Assembly: GCA_000507305.1 (NCBI GenBank)
Contig: DF239164.1
Location: forward strand, 62,001-126,000
Direction of reading: 5' to 3'
DNA: 64,000 nucleotides
From: Breviolum minutum Mf 1.05b.01
Taxonomy: Eukaryota > Sar > Dinophyceae > Suessiales > Symbiodiniaceae
Shown here: piece after piece, positions 52,450 through 64,000 of the stretch
How the letters are laid out: each line of letters opens with the position of its first letter
Numbering within the stretch: the first letter of the stretch is position 1
Translations under genes and position numbers: made by a program
Notes under the pieces: generated by a model
Database searches by the model: none
What the model saw: only the letters and a program-made list of their open reading frames with translations
What the model was told of the DNA's origin: nothing

Positions 52450-52583
52450 TTTCAGGTACCTAAAATGGAGGAATCCTGACCTATATACGCTGTATGCATA
52501 TGGCTTATGTAAGGGAATCCCCATCCCGAAATAGCCTTATTAAGCAAGGTTCAGTAAACCATCCATTTTAGGTACCTGTGAAA
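52450..52583. repeat. Family R inverted-repeat element, copy 1
   Basis: TTTCAGGTACCTAAAATGG ... CCATTTTAGGTACCTGTGAAA. CAG|GTACC and TTTTAG would serve as donor and acceptor. Confidence 0.6.
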
Positions 52584-53111
52584 TTCTTGGTGAAGGATGT
52601 TTCACGAAAATTCACCAAAATTCATCCTACAAGTTGGTTCTTTGACCTTGCGATCGCCGGATCACCGAGACACTCGTTTGGATGTTTACATTGAAGTAAG
52701 TTGGATCTACCCCTCCCGGATCGCCAGGATACCAGTCACCACCAACATTTTTTTTGTATACCCATAAAGATGTTCAAAAAGTTATACAAGGTTTTTTTTG
52801 GGGGCAACACAAAAGTGGATATCTTTATGATATCTTTGTTTAGAAAATAAATACATACATGACATGTTTTTTTGCGCTTCGCTCCCTGAAAATGGTGCTG
52901 TTATCCAGCCATCCACCAACGGTGAGGCTCAGCGAAGCGATGGCAAAGCACCATCTGGACCTTTCCATCAGGAGAAACAGCCAACAACGGTGAGGTTGGC
53001 TTCCCTTTTTTTTGGTGAAGTGGAAAATAAGTGGACCAATTCCCATTTGGGGTTTAATATTCCCATTTGTTCCATTTTTTTTGGTGAGACCTTTTTTCAG
53101 ATGTTTTTGTT

Positions 53112-53216
53112 TGGCGAAGTTGGAGGGTCCTAAATTCCAAGCAAAAGATGGTTGCTTCAGATTGGTGAACAACAACCACCAACTACTTGGAGGATGGGCT
53201 CCCAGATGGTTCCCTT
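53112..53216. repeat. Family P repeat
   Basis: GTTGGAGGGTCC...AATTCCAAGCAA then CAACCACCAACTACTTGG and GGGCTCCCAG, shared with 39276-39362. Confidence 0.5.
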
Positions 53217-54977
53217 TTTTTTGGTGGAAAATCGGCTCTCAAAACGGAAAATAGGCATCCAATTCCCATGAATGTACAAAAGGGTCGAGCTGTTCCGTTT
53301 TCGGGGGAGAATTTTGTGGGAGTATACATGACTTGGGCTCTGCTGGTCATGATGAGCATTCATGAGCAGCCTGGATGACAGTTTTCCATGCTAAATGGCC
53401 TGAGCAAAGGGTCACAGCAAGGTGGTGGTGGTTTGGGTTTTTTTTTTCGTACGATCATGTCCCAGGAAGTTAGGATCAAAGGTTAGGATCAATGGGTTGT
53501 AACCCCCATATACTCCATTTAGAAGTAGCTGAAATCACCCATTGATCCTAACCATTGATCCTAACAAACCCAACGGGACATCCTGGAGTTTTTTGTTTGC
53601 CCGACCTCATCATAAAGCTTGAAACCTGTGAAGGTTCGCTTGCAAGTTTGGTTCGCCTAAGTGGCGGGAACCCCTTTTTTGAGTTGATCATTCTTCCTGA
53701 GAATTTGGTGGATATAAACCACCAAACGGGGTGAAATTCAAGTGTTTCATGGTTTGGGGCAAATGGACTGAGGGTCGCAGGGATTTTGTTTTTCATGATC
53801 CGTGGGAACAACATATAGCTGATGGAGTTTTGAGACGCAAAGTATGGAAATTAGAATTGAAGTAAAGGCAGGCAACCCTGAAGTGGTGTGTGGTGATGAG
53901 TATTTATACAAATCAAACTTCTCGGTTCTCAACTTTTTGTACTGAAAGATGGATGGACGCCCCCTTTCGACATGTCTTCAAACCATGTTTTGCACCTTTG
54001 CAAAACATCAACAGCTCGCCTAAGATGTATACCAAAAACGCGGCTCGGAAGGCATTGTAATCCTTCACGTTTGGCCAAAGGTTGACAATCTCAAAGTTCG
54101 TTGCAGTGATGGGTGGCTTCATGGAAGTATCGAAGCAGTTTCAATAGGTAGTGTGATGCAATGGCCCAACGACTAGACGAATGATGCCATGCTTGTGGAT
54201 TCAGGGCTACTTACTGGTCTCATTATGTTCGTTTTGCTTTAGTGAAAAGCTTTTTTGATTTGGTTCATTTAGCAATGATCAGGAAAACTGTTGCGAGTAG
54301 TTTTCAATGTTGAGCCCCAGTTGAAGACGTGACCCACAGTGTGAAAGAAGTCTTTGCAGCAAGGCTTTTTTGCAGTTAGGCCTTGATGCATTGGGAGACA
54401 CATCGATGGATCAGGGCGGAAGCATTGAAGCAAAATGGCGGAAAATCGGCGCAAATTTGGGTAGGTCAAACAACCTCACCTTTGACGGTGGTTACGTGAC
54501 ACTGCAGCACTTGTGGGTCATGAGAGGCCAGAGAATTTCGGGGATCGAAAAAACCCGAAAAAGAGATTTCGGTGATTTCCAGATTTGAGCACAGGGCTTT
54601 AGGCCCCGAGAGCGCATCGAGCAAACGGTTGTTTGGCTGTGCAACGTTGGCAACGTCCTTCCAGAGAGTTGGGAAGATCCGTCAGGGAAATGATGGGTTT
54701 TCAACCTGGTGAAATGTCATGTTGAGGGGAAGATGTTCCTAAAATGACTTTTTGTGTTTTGTTTAATCTTTTGCAAGACTCAGCAACCAACCTTTTTTTT
54801 CAGAGACACCAGGAAATCTTTATTAAAAATCGCTTTCTTTTTCCATACCAAGCAGGTTTTTTTTGGTCGTTTTTCAAACGGCCAAAGGAGCTTGTCCTAC
54901 TTCCGCGGCTTGCTCCAAGCCAAGTTGCCCTTGTCGGTGACGGAGGTCGAAAAAAAAAAAGGTTGAAAAGTGTCGGT

Positions 54978-55113
54978 GTTGTGTCATAGGATTCTTAAGG
55001 GGGGGGGCAGTGATTTCCCTAATTTTCCCTAATGTTCCCCAATCTTCCCTAGGAATCTTTAAAGTTCCCCAGTCACCCCTTCCCCTTGAACACCACCCCG
55101 TGAGAATCCTACA
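54978..55113. repeat. Family H repeat
   Basis: AGGATTCTTAAGGGGGGGG ... CACCCCGTGAGAATCCT with tandem TTCCCTAAT/GTTCCCC units. A second copy lies at 44998-45102, missing its right arm. Confidence 0.55.
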
Positions 55114-55235
55114 ATTGTGTGTGTGGCATATTTACCCACCCATGGATGGTTCTTCAATCTAGGCTGTGATATTGGGGAACCTAAAGCTGGGGATGATATA
55201 GGAACTAAAGGTGTAAGTGGGCATATTTACCCACT

Positions 55236-55330
55236 CACTTGGAGGATCATCCCAGGACTTGTAAGTGGCGTGCAACCATAGTGATCGTTAGTTGTTCTTG
55301 GCATTGTGGGACCCCTTCAAATGGCCATTC
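55236..55330. repeat. Family I repeat
   Basis: CTTGGAGGATCATCCCAGGA, then a GACTTGTAAGTGG / AACCATAGTGATCGT block. Relatives are at 34035-34120 and 62203-62345. Confidence 0.45.
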
Positions 55331-55679
55331 GCTTATAAATTGAGGTTACTAAGTAGATGATCCTCCAAGCATGGATGATTGATCTTTTCAATGGCAAGAT
55401 TAGGTAATCCCTGATGGAAACCGGCAAGGCCTCGGGGTTGTGGACCCATGGATGGTTGGGGGTCTGGAAGTGGAAGGGTGTTCATGCCCATAGGATTCAT
55501 GAGATTTTTGTATATTTACCAAAGGTTGATTTTCATGGTACCAAAATTAGGAATTAGGTAGACATGCTTTTTTACCTTTGGGAATTATGGCCGAAACCTT
55601 GGGGGTAAAATTGTGGAAAAAGAATCAAATCACTATTTCCAGGAAGGGTCCCAACTACTATGAAATCCACTTATAGGTT

Positions 55680-56053
55680 GCTGCTGAAGCAATTTCATTG
55701 CCCTTGGAAAGGGCTGTGGAGCAAATGACAAGAAGGAAGCGCTGAAGATCCACGTCAGAAACATGGCTGGCCACTTGAAGGTATTGATGCTCGAAGAATT
55801 TGCAACCAATCACGGTCACCAACGAGAGATTGCAACGTTAGAACCCAGACTGTAACCCATGTTGCATAGCAGCGTAGCGGTGATTCAAATTTGTGGATGG
55901 TTCAGGAGCCAGTTCAGACCACAAGTGAGCAACACCAAGAAGGCCAATGTAAACAGAAGAGAATCAACAGAAAAATACCGGGCCTTTGCAATGCCGCATG
56001 CGCTCAACACTTGCACGTACTTGGAGCTTCAAGAAAAGGCAAAAGAATCTTGA
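55680..56053 (+). pseudogene. Frameshifted coding remnant
   Basis: After CACTTATAG the frame reads VAAEAISLPLERAVEQMTRR. The protein-like reading then shifts register at about 55738 and continues KEALKIHVRNMAGHLKVLML and EEFATNHGHQREIATLEPRL to a TAA at 55853. The same frame reopens to 56053. One missing base would unite the first two parts. Confidence 0.38.
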
Positions 56054-57542
56054 CCTGGTGACATGAAACATTATGTACAGTAATGGGGCTTTCATGAAAC
56101 TGCTGGATACGTTTTGATGCTTAAATTCCGAAAGTTTTACCCACTGGAAACCCACAACTGGGCTGATGATGAACGTAGGGTTTTGCTTGGGGGGAAATCA
56201 TCCCAGTTACAACCGCAAATGCCCATTGTAAAGTAGCCTCCCTCTAAAGATGATGTAGAGGACTTGTCTTGGGAGGGAGGTACCCGAAATGTCCACTCCA
56301 AATCACGAAAAAAGATTTTGTCCACATCTCGCAAAGTCAAAATCGTCAAATAGAAAAATCACCAACCTCCTCTGACTCTAGTTTTTCTCACCCAAAAAAA
56401 GAAAAACTATCTCAGGGTTGCGAGGTTCATGTCCCTTTTTCAGTCGTTTATTTGACGTTGTTCCTGGGGGGGGGGAATGTTTGACTTCTCAAAATGTTTC
56501 TACAGTAAGGGGGGGGGGGATTGTTGTGAAACTGTCAGTTCATAGGTTTTTATGTTTAAAATTGTTTAAAATTCCTTAAATGTTTATTTCCCCCGTGTTA
56601 GTACCTAAGGTATTTTTAATGGAGTGGAAAGTACCTTATGAACACAAAGGAGGAAAGGAGGAAAGGTGTTTTGGTAGATCGGATGATTCAACCTCGACAG
56701 GGTCATAGAGTCATAGAGTGTGGGTTCACTTGATTTACCTAGGCTTCCAAAACACCTTGTGAAAGCTTGATTTACCCCTAGGATTTCTAGGATTTACTGC
56801 TCGGTATTTGGGACTCACCTTCAAAATCCTCTAAACGAAGGGGTCCTTTCACACCTCAGAAGGGTTATAAAATCCGAGAAGGAGAGACTTATCAAGGAGA
56901 ATATCTCGAAAAACCCAAGATTTCCACATACCGGTTAGGAGTGTGAGTTGTTTATCAACTGAAGTTTAGGACAAAAATGGCCCACAGGGGGGGTGGTCCT
57001 CACGAAAACCCCTGAAAACAAGATCACACAGGATCTACAGAAGTGAGTTTATCAAATAAAAGTGGTGGGGGATTTATCATTCAGTTGTGACAACTCAGCA
57101 TGTGAAAGAAATGAAACCAACTGACAATTCTCTGTGACCTTTGTAGGATGGTGAAAATGTGGTCCTTATCAAAGGTTGCAGTCACGTGACTTGAAACTAA
57201 TCAGGGATTTTGTTCACCATAGGGAATTTTTGGAAGGTTACAACCCCCAGGAAAATGAACATAGCCATGGAAAATCCACCATGTAAATACTATTTAACAA
57301 TCAAAAAACAGCGGGGATTTTCCAAACCCATGTGATGGAAGACATCCTGCATCACCTCTATAAAACCCTGTATATAATGGGATGAACTACCAACCTCAAC
57401 TGATCAACTACCAACCTCAACTGGTGCAGGATTTCTTCCATCAATAATCAACCCCATATACACCTGATATTGTGGGTATTTATTAGGGTATATCCCCCTT
57501 TAAAAAGGGCTCCCTGTTGGGGGGTTCAACATCTCATTTCAG
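56054..57542. other. No supported gene
   Basis: Poly-G runs near 56470 and 56510, family N relative near 57255, half family C at 57340-57450. Confidence 0.4.
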
Positions 57543-57634
57543 GCGCCTACTGCACCTGGTGTAGTGGCAGCCTTACGCGTCTCTGCAGTGCATACCCTGC
57601 GAAGGACATCGAGGGTTCCCGGGGGTTAGGTTGG
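57543..57634 (+). CDS. Candidate terminal exon
   Basis: After CTCATTTCAG the frame reads APTAPGVVAALRVSAVHTLR then RTSRVPGG and TAG. Another + frame is open across it. Confidence 0.28.
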
Positions 57635-58049
57635 TGGGTTGGAGGGTCTGTTGATAAAATCGGGTGAAGCAGTTGATAATGGTCAAAAATGATTAAAAAC
57701 ACAGCAAAAATTCATAGCAGCCAGTCCCTTCCATGAAGTTTTCCCTATATAATTATTTGGCTGAAAAAAAGTGTTTCAGGGTACGATCACCACAATACTA
57801 ATCTTGAAAGATTATGCAAAGCTGATGTGATGGTCAGGAGTCATGGAGAGGGGGGGTTCAACCTGAAATGAAAAGTGGTACATTTCAAGACGGTGAAGTA
57901 GGTGTTACACTTCCTCCCATAATCATAGAAGTGAAAAGTGGGTCTATCTCCAATGGTAGTTACCTTTCAAGTATAGTAGTCATTTTCCACTTCCATGACT
58001 ATGGGAGAAAGAGTACCCAAAATTATTGTAACACTTCCATTTTTTTATT

Positions 58050-58199
58050 TGATGCACGAAAAAAACCCTCCTACTTTCCATTATACTGGTTGGTTAATAG
58101 GGATCCTTATAATGGGTTTATTATTATCCCTATGTAATTTGGTAGTACTTCATCCCCTATATACCCTAAAAACCACCCAGGCTTTTTTTCAATGGCTCA
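58050..58199 (+). repeat. Family A inverted-repeat element, eroded left end
   Basis: The interior (CTACTTTCCATTATACTGG, GGATCCTTATAATGG) and right end AATGGCTCA match the family; the left end has lost several bases. More degenerate copies lie at about 20708-20805, 27525-27666, 42466-42545 and 45505-45600. Confidence 0.55.
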
Positions 58200-58389
58200 T
58201 GTGTATTTGATCTGAGCTGATCATGATGAGCATTCATTTTTGCAGCCTAGATGACGGATTTCCCTACTAAGATGATAAGGTGGTTCGGAAAAACCAGGTA
58301 GCTTGCATTAAATTTTTGATAAGGTGAATGTTTGATGAGATATCATATCTGTTCGAAAGGAATTTGATGATGAAGTGACCGTGGTTGCT

Positions 58390-58422
58390 GATTTGATTTG
58401 ATTTGATTTGATTTGATTTGAT
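58390..58422 (+). repeat. ATTTG pentanucleotide microsatellite
   Basis: Six ATTTG units. Confidence 0.9.
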
Positions 58423-58649
58423 TGCTACACTCCGGTAAACTAATATTTCGCAACAGAAAATTCCACATGTTCAAATAGGGAATACATCTTCAACAGGTCC
58501 ATTTTCCAGAGGGTAATGGTTGGTTTGTTACACTGAAGTCAGTTTTTCCAAAAATGTGTGCATGGAAAAGATCTCAACTAAAAATGATGGTTTGTTTTTT
58601 TTTGGACTGGAAGTTGGTCTGCAGTGCGTACAATTCCCCCTAAATGCGG

Positions 58650-58889
58650 CATAGGTAACACTATGAGCACATGTACATATTGCTTGGGAGCTGCCAAAGC
58701 CCCTGGTTCACAGTGGGAAAATATGCATCATCATTTTATATTGCGGGGGATTTTTATTAAATTTCTCTATTCACTGTTACAATTGGTACTTTCATCACGA
58801 CAACGGGTTGGAAGTACAGCCAGAATCTCTGGCCGCAAGTTCGAAAAGTTCGAAAAATTCACTGTTGCAGTATTTATCAATGGAGTTTC
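58650..58889 (+). CDS. Weak candidate coding fragment
   Basis: Reads MSTCTYCLGAAKAPGSQWEN and later RVGSTARISGRKFEKFEKFT. It ends against a family L element. No family is recognised. Confidence 0.25.
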
Positions 58890-59030
58890 CTAGTTCCCTT
58901 AATAGGATTTAATAGGTGGGAGGTACCAATATAATCCCCCAATAGGCAGTATATACCACTTATATACCACTTATAGTCCTTGCCAATTGGGTGATTATAT
59001 GGTACCGATCCCACCTATCAAGGGAACCAG
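58890..59030 (+). repeat. Family L inverted-repeat element
   Basis: CTAGTTCCCTTAATAGG ... CCACCTATCAAGGGAACCAG, 141 bp, ending in CAG. A truncated copy is at 16434-16515 and a reverse copy at 2841-2922. Confidence 0.6.
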
Positions 59031-61499
59031 GAGCTATTGAATTTAGGTAGGACCTAACATCTCAGGGTGAAATGTGTTTTTCCCGGCCAGCCATCAGTTG
59101 ATGTTTTTCCCAAAAAAAACCTAGCCCTACTAACAGCAGGAGTTTTTAATAAGGGGTTACTAACCACCAAGCTTCCTTAATAAGGCCTTATTGACCCCTT
59201 ATTACGGGGGGAGGTAACTTTGGGGGGCAGCTAGGATTCCCTTGATTTGGTGACTACGAAATCCCGGGTCTTTTCCAGGGATTTCTAAGTTGAAAAACCA
59301 ATGAGCAGCTGAAACCTGGACCACCAACAACGACCTTGACCAACCTCACTTTCAATTGATCGTTTGGTGAGGGGAACACTTCCAAAAATGCAGGCGATTC
59401 ATCATTTAGGTCAAAAAACGCATGAATGAGCAAAATTTCAGTGCATGTCATGACCAAGCTCAGTTGAAGACATCTATGTCACATGTGACAAGGCAAGTAT
59501 CCATCAAAAGTGACATGAAAAGAAGTCTTCAAGAGTCCCCAGAAAAAAACTTGAAGGGATGTTTATTTCTCCGAAAATCTCAGGCAGGTTTTAGATGCCC
59601 AACGGGTTTTTTTTCCATGTGTGCTTGGAAACTGCCCCAAAAAACAACCAACATTTTTTTCTTGAAAAAGAAAAGTTCTACAGTTTAGGACCATGTGGAG
59701 TCGCCTCCCTTGCGGAGGCAGTGTCCACATTTTAAACAAACCTGTGGTTTCGCCGTCAATTTTCACTCCAAAGATCTTGGTTAGGAGTTTGAAGTTCAAG
59801 TTTGGACGGCCGATGAACGGACCAACGCGGACCTTGGTTCAGCTGGGCGAAAAATCGACGACTTATTGGGAAAGTGCTTGGATTTGCACCACCTGGGATG
59901 TATAAAACCTTGTAAATAACGGGATATTTATCATATCCACTGGTGATCGCCGGATTTCGACGATCAACAGTATTTGAGTCATGACCTTACCTTGGAAGTT
60001 GTGTCAAACGCCATGTTTAATCAAAATGGTGGGTTGACGTTCTTGGATGATGATGAATCCTTACTATAAAAAATGGTGATTGGACTTCCAGGGGCTATTG
60101 GAAATGATTCATGGATATAGGAATCATATCTGAATTCTGGTTTTTCCAACTCCAGACTTGTTGTTGGAATTTTCATCTCTGAATCGGTCGCACGAAAACC
60201 ACCAACTACCAGGTGATTCAAGCCATGACCCTCTTGATCTCCCTGTTTTCGGGTCACCAACAACCTTTCCAAAAGGTCACGTAACCATCAGAGTGAATTA
60301 GCAGGGTAGATATTTTATCACCAAGCATTTCAGGTACCTATTTGGTACCTGAAACTTTTAGTGTTTTTATTGTTGCACAAGTGCTGGTCTTTGTCGGTGG
60401 GGATATTTTTTCAGGTTCCAAGAATCATCCAGAGCACTTCCAGGGAAAACGATTTCTTTTCCGATTTTTTTCAGGAGCAAAAATTGCAGATCTTGAAACG
60501 GCCTGCTGTTTCACCTATGTTAAGGGGAAAAATCATCGAATCACCATGTTACAAAGAGACCCCAAAAGTTAGTTCATCTTCAAAATTCTAGCCTATGACA
60601 AGAGGGAATAGGGAAGATCTATAATTCAGGTCTCAAATGAAGACTATGACTGGATGACCTTTTAAAAAACTGAAACGAGTGGTCAAGTGACTCGTAAATC
60701 ACTAGTTACACTGCCTGCAACTAACAGTTCGCACCTGCCAGGGTTCCGCCATCCCAAAAGGAAACGATCGTTTCCCACCATTTTTGAGTTGCTATGTTAG
60801 TATTACAAAATGTATAGCTCTTGTTCCAGGAAACTCTCCATTCCTTCTGTGGTCCCTCGACAGGCATTCAGCCACTTTGGCTCCAGAAAACATCCGGTCG
60901 ATGTTTTGCGGTCGATGGAGCATCCCATGCGACCATATATCATCAAAGGAATTTTCAAATGGTTTTGGGAACGGATGGCCGTGGTAACATATTATGAATA
61001 GACCTTGGTTGCCTATTTGCAATACCACATCTATGCCATATATATAGATAGCCTTGTTTCTGGGGATGATGATTTTCCGAAAACCATCCTTTTCTTGGGA
61101 ACCAGACAGAACCAATGAATTGATATCAAGAAATTCATAGTGACAAATTCTTTAACGTGCCCTCAAATTACCAACAGACTCAGCAATGTTGATCTATCAA
61201 GCATTGTGGTGATTTTTGTTTGCTTTCAAAATTCACATGTAACTCGCCTTCAAGTGGTGCTGAAAACGAGCACCGCTTGATGCACCATGCTGAAACTAGC
61301 GTGGTGTTCCTGCTTTTTTCGGATTCTGTCCGCTTTTACTTTGAGTCTGGGATGCTCAGGGGCACTACTGTCATGCCCCTCCCCTAACGTACCCCCGCCC
61401 CCCCCAAGAAATAAGGCCTTGTTTTTCGGGCTTATTAACTATTGGTTTCCCTTTAATCAAAATGGAAATTTCATTCTGGGCTGTGATATTGGGGGAACG
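59031..61499. other. Repeats and short open stretches
   Basis: Family J at 59115-59225, collapsed family R at 60328-60354, family C half at 59900-59970. A + reading LVRSLKFKFGRPMNGPTRTL at about 59784-59845 may be an exon. Confidence 0.35.
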
Positions 61500-61519
61500 A
61501 TTTGGAGCCAAATGAATCT

Positions 61520-61739
61520 TCCAGATCACAAGGTCATGGACAGAATTCCAGGAAGATTTATGGGTTTTGCACACATCCAGGTTGTTAAAATGGCGAAAAA
61601 ACATGGTTTTTCGAAGGGGACTTTCTGCGGCAGAAAAATCAAGCGGTCAAAGCCTTTGAAACATGCGAATCATTCAAGGGCAGTTCAAGTTTTGTCCCGA
61701 CCTCGAACGACCTGGGCCACCAAAAAAGCTAGCAAATAG
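61520..61739 (+). CDS. Candidate terminal exon
   Basis: Reads FAHIQVVKMAKKHGFSKGTF, CGRKIKRSKPLKHANHSRAV and ends TWATKKASK then TAG. It is basic and may bind nucleic acid or be a ribosomal-type tail, but no family is recognised. Confidence 0.33.
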
Positions 61740-62991
61740 CAAGGGAAATCTCTTTTTTTTTCAAGGAAATCTAGCTTGGTGAAATATTATAGTTTGGGCA
61801 GAGCTGTTCAAGAGGAACAAGCCTTCAATAGGAACTTAGCCAAAGTGATGTTTTTGTTGATGATTGCTTCCTTCTAAAAAGACTTTTTCCCGAGATGTGG
61901 GAGTTCGATTTTTTTTTGAGAGAAAGAAAGTTGTACCATGGTTGTTGGGTGCAAACTTTTCAGGAAAGCAAAGTGAGGCAAAAATGATTCAATTTTTGCT
62001 CACTTGTGGTGGGATATAGAAATATGTCTACCCAAATTGTTGTGACATCAAGTGAGATGATTCAAGAAAAAATCTTAACGGCACCTAGGTCCAGGGTTAT
62101 AGGGGCCCACCCAACCATTTCCTATATGAAGGGATGGTTCACCCGCGCAGCTTAGGATTCATTGGGCTTGGCGGATTCCATCAGGGAATTTCCCCAAGTT
62201 TACGAGCTTGGAGGATCATCCCAGTTAGGATCACCTCCATTTATAGGCGCCATAAATTTCGGCGATAAAAGGAAGGGGTCCTATATACAACCAACGATCC
62301 TTAGAGGACTTACAATCACCATGGGCCAATTAACCACTTATTAGATGGGATGATTTCCTCCAAGGACGTAACCAAATCTTCCTTCAATTTCCATGACCCG
62401 CGTCGGATTCCGGATTGACCGGACATTCGTTTTTTTTTAACCCCTGAAAAAAGGTAGCCATTTCGTTCGGAGAAAAATCTTGGTGGGTGATCTTGATTTG
62501 AGCCAGGTGAAGTACTGTGAAAACCCCTAAAGGTTTTAACGTGGAAACTGGAAATCTGCCCCTGGCAAAGGAGACTCCGACTGCTTTCGAAACCCCATCC
62601 TTTTTAGATTCCAGCCATTAAACTTCGGGGGGTGCCAAGAAAAAGACGAAAACGAAACATGGCACCACAAAAGTGCAGATGGTCGATGGTGCAATTTCCC
62701 ACCATGTTAGATTGCTTCGAATGTTTTTTTGATGTTTGAATATTTTCTGTTTTCAGGTTCCAGCCGTGAAACTTTGCAGCTGCATATTTTTTTGGAGGTT
62801 TCACAAAATCCCATAAGGCTCTAAGGTTGAACCCCACAAGAGGGGAATCCCTATTCATATTCCGTATGAATTTTCTATGGTTTTGTAAGGCCCCCCTTAA
62901 CTTCCCTAACAAACCCTACAGTTACCAGGGGCTTCGCCAGAGAAAAATTGGCTATTTGGTAATGAAATAAGGTCTTTTTCGCTCAACCATT
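61740..62991. other. No supported gene
   Basis: Family I relative at 62203-62345; otherwise unremarkable. Confidence 0.4.
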
Positions 62992-63212
62992 TTGCCAAAT
63001 TGGCATACAACAACTTCGGGGAGAAACAAATTTGTTCCAAAAAAATTCATGCAGGGCCGGTGCTTCGCAAAGAAAGCCCACGAGGTCCTCATTACAATTT
63101 TGCCAGTCTCCTCCAGCCGTGGTACCAAGAACACAGTGTGGAGGCCGCTGGGTTTTAAAACCTCCCGGGCAGGTGGCATACACCCATCAAGGTTGGAAGC
63201 CAAAAATAACAG
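62992..63212 (+). CDS. Candidate exon
   Basis: Reads NKFVPKKFMQGRCFAKKAHE, VLITILPVSSSRGTKNTVWR and PLGFKTSRAGGIHPSRLEAK, ending at AACAG|GTGGGT. The minus strand is also open. No family is recognised. Confidence 0.38.
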
Positions 63213-63498
63213 GTGGGTTTGGGTTGATGTTTTTCTCCTTAAATTTTAAATATAAATCTATGTAAGTATAGTATTTGCGTACACCATATTTGCATACATA
63301 TTTCATAACTATATGGTAAGATACGTATAGGACACCTTCATATGTTCAAGTATCCAGCTCCGTATGGAAATTTCCCATGGTTTTTTTCCAATCACCAACC
63401 TTCCACCCCTTTCACCCATCATTGCACCTTTTTAGGAGAATCCCAACTACTACCCCTGAAGCGTAGCCCAGGAATCCCAACCCCAAATTCACTAAAAG

Positions 63499-63616
63499 TT
63501 TCAGGTACCAAAAATGCCGGTACTGAGCCTTATAAGGCTATTTTGGGGGTGTGATTTCCCTTACATAAGCCTTACATGCAGCTTATATAGGTGAGTACCT
63601 CCATTTGTACCTGAAA
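63499..63616. repeat. Family R inverted-repeat element, copy 2
   Basis: TTTCAGGTACCAAAAATG ... CATTTGTACCTGAAA, 118 bp. A collapsed copy of only the two arms is at 60328-60354. Confidence 0.6.
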
Positions 63617-63678
63617 TGCTTCTAACAAATGGAAAGACTTCCTTTCCAAAGTATTGGTTAAAAAGCCTGCGGTTCCAG

Positions 63679-63807
63679 GCAAGGTGGGCCCCGCATCCAG
63701 TTCATAAATGGAGTTATAACCCCAGTTACCCATTCATTTTCGGCCATTTATAGGGGCCCCATGTCACTCCAATTTGTAACGATGCGGCTAAGACGGCCCA
63801 CCTTGGC
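63679..63807. repeat. Family T inverted-repeat element at a GC-AG-like intron
   Basis: GCAAGGTGGGCC ... GGCCCACCTTGGC. It is preceded by TTCCAG, giving the GC donor typical of many dinoflagellate introns. The next acceptor, TTACCTTCAG, is at 63832. Confidence 0.6.
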
Positions 63808-63832
63808 GGTTTTTTAACCTGTTTACCTTCAG

Positions 63833-63915
63833 GAACTTGCCACCGCCACCATCACCATCCGTGGCGCTTTCGATGATACGGTCTTGCAGCACCTTGGCGT
63901 GGAAAAGATTCCCAG
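63833..63915 (+). CDS. Candidate internal exon
   Basis: Bounded by TTACCTTCAG and CCCAG|GTACCC. The frame reads ELATATITIRGAFDDTVLQH then LGVEKIP. It is GC-rich against an AT-rich surround. The intron on its left starts with the family T element. No family is recognised. Confidence 0.42.
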
Positions 63916-64000
63916 GTACCCCCAAAATATTAAAATATGAAAGGATTGCCTTCATCAACAGCTGGTTGAGTGTGTTTTGGGTAGGTTCCAGGGGTATGTT

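Larger units (their letters stand above)
51724..55636. other. Repeats with weak open stretches
   Basis: Family R copy 1, family P, family D at 53457-53582, family H. Minus-strand 53913-54122 reads NAFRAAFLVYILGELLMFCK and is the only stretch here worth a check; a + reading SLSYFRGLLQAKLPLSVTEV lies near 54890-54950. Confidence 0.35.
57635..58649. other. Repeats only
   Basis: A near-mirror pair CACTTCCTCCCATAATCATA / ACTATGGGAGAAAGAGTACC arms around 57910-58015, family A copy, TTTGA pentanucleotide repeat at 58390-58422. Confidence 0.4.

Overview
The window looks like intron-rich nuclear DNA from a dinoflagellate. That is an inference from three things: a large non-LTR retrotransposon whose second protein carries the RIGEASNPGP motif near its N-terminus, short candidate exons bounded by GT-AG and GC-AG signals, and dozens of short inverted-repeat elements whose ends fall on those signals. 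No bacterial operon, rRNA, CRISPR array or organellar gene was seen. The species cannot be fixed from this sequence alone.

Region 1 (1-2996) is repeat-rich and holds one convincing small exon (2923-2996, + strand) squeezed between two inverted-repeat elements. Region 2 (2997-12808) is the centrepiece: a 9.7-kb LINE-like element on the minus strand (3069-12755). It is flanked by a 15-bp target-site duplication and inserted inside a 110-bp inverted-repeat element whose two halves lie on either side. In transcript order it encodes a C5-cytosine DNA methyltransferase (577 aa), a long ORF1-like protein with a C-terminal coiled coil (1031 aa), and an endonuclease / reverse transcriptase / zinc-knuckle / RNase H polyprotein (1622 aa). 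All three frames are intact, so the insertion looks young. The methyltransferase lies inside the duplicated target sites and is therefore part of the mobile unit.

Region 3 (12809-64000) has no long reading frame. It contains many short stretches that read like protein on the + strand, mostly 70-250 nt. They are interspersed with at least ten families of 80-150-bp inverted-repeat elements (named A-T here) and with trinucleotide microsatellites. In the clearest cases an element edge supplies the GT or GC donor and the AG acceptor (A at 25604-25750, D at 37157-37281, T at 63679-63807). This is what is expected of introners, the transposable elements that create introns and are known from dinoflagellates. 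Other coding remnants include an aspartic-protease-like fragment, a Tpt1/KptA-like fragment and several frameshifted pieces that may be pseudogenes or assembly errors.

The retrotransposon proteins would act as a unit: RT and endonuclease for target-primed insertion, ORF1 as probable RNA-binding protein, a 2A-like peptide and an in-frame UGA as likely translation controls, and the methyltransferase as a cargo that could modify the element's or the host's DNA. The exon calls in region 3 are tentative because only reading-frame quality and splice-like boundaries support them.
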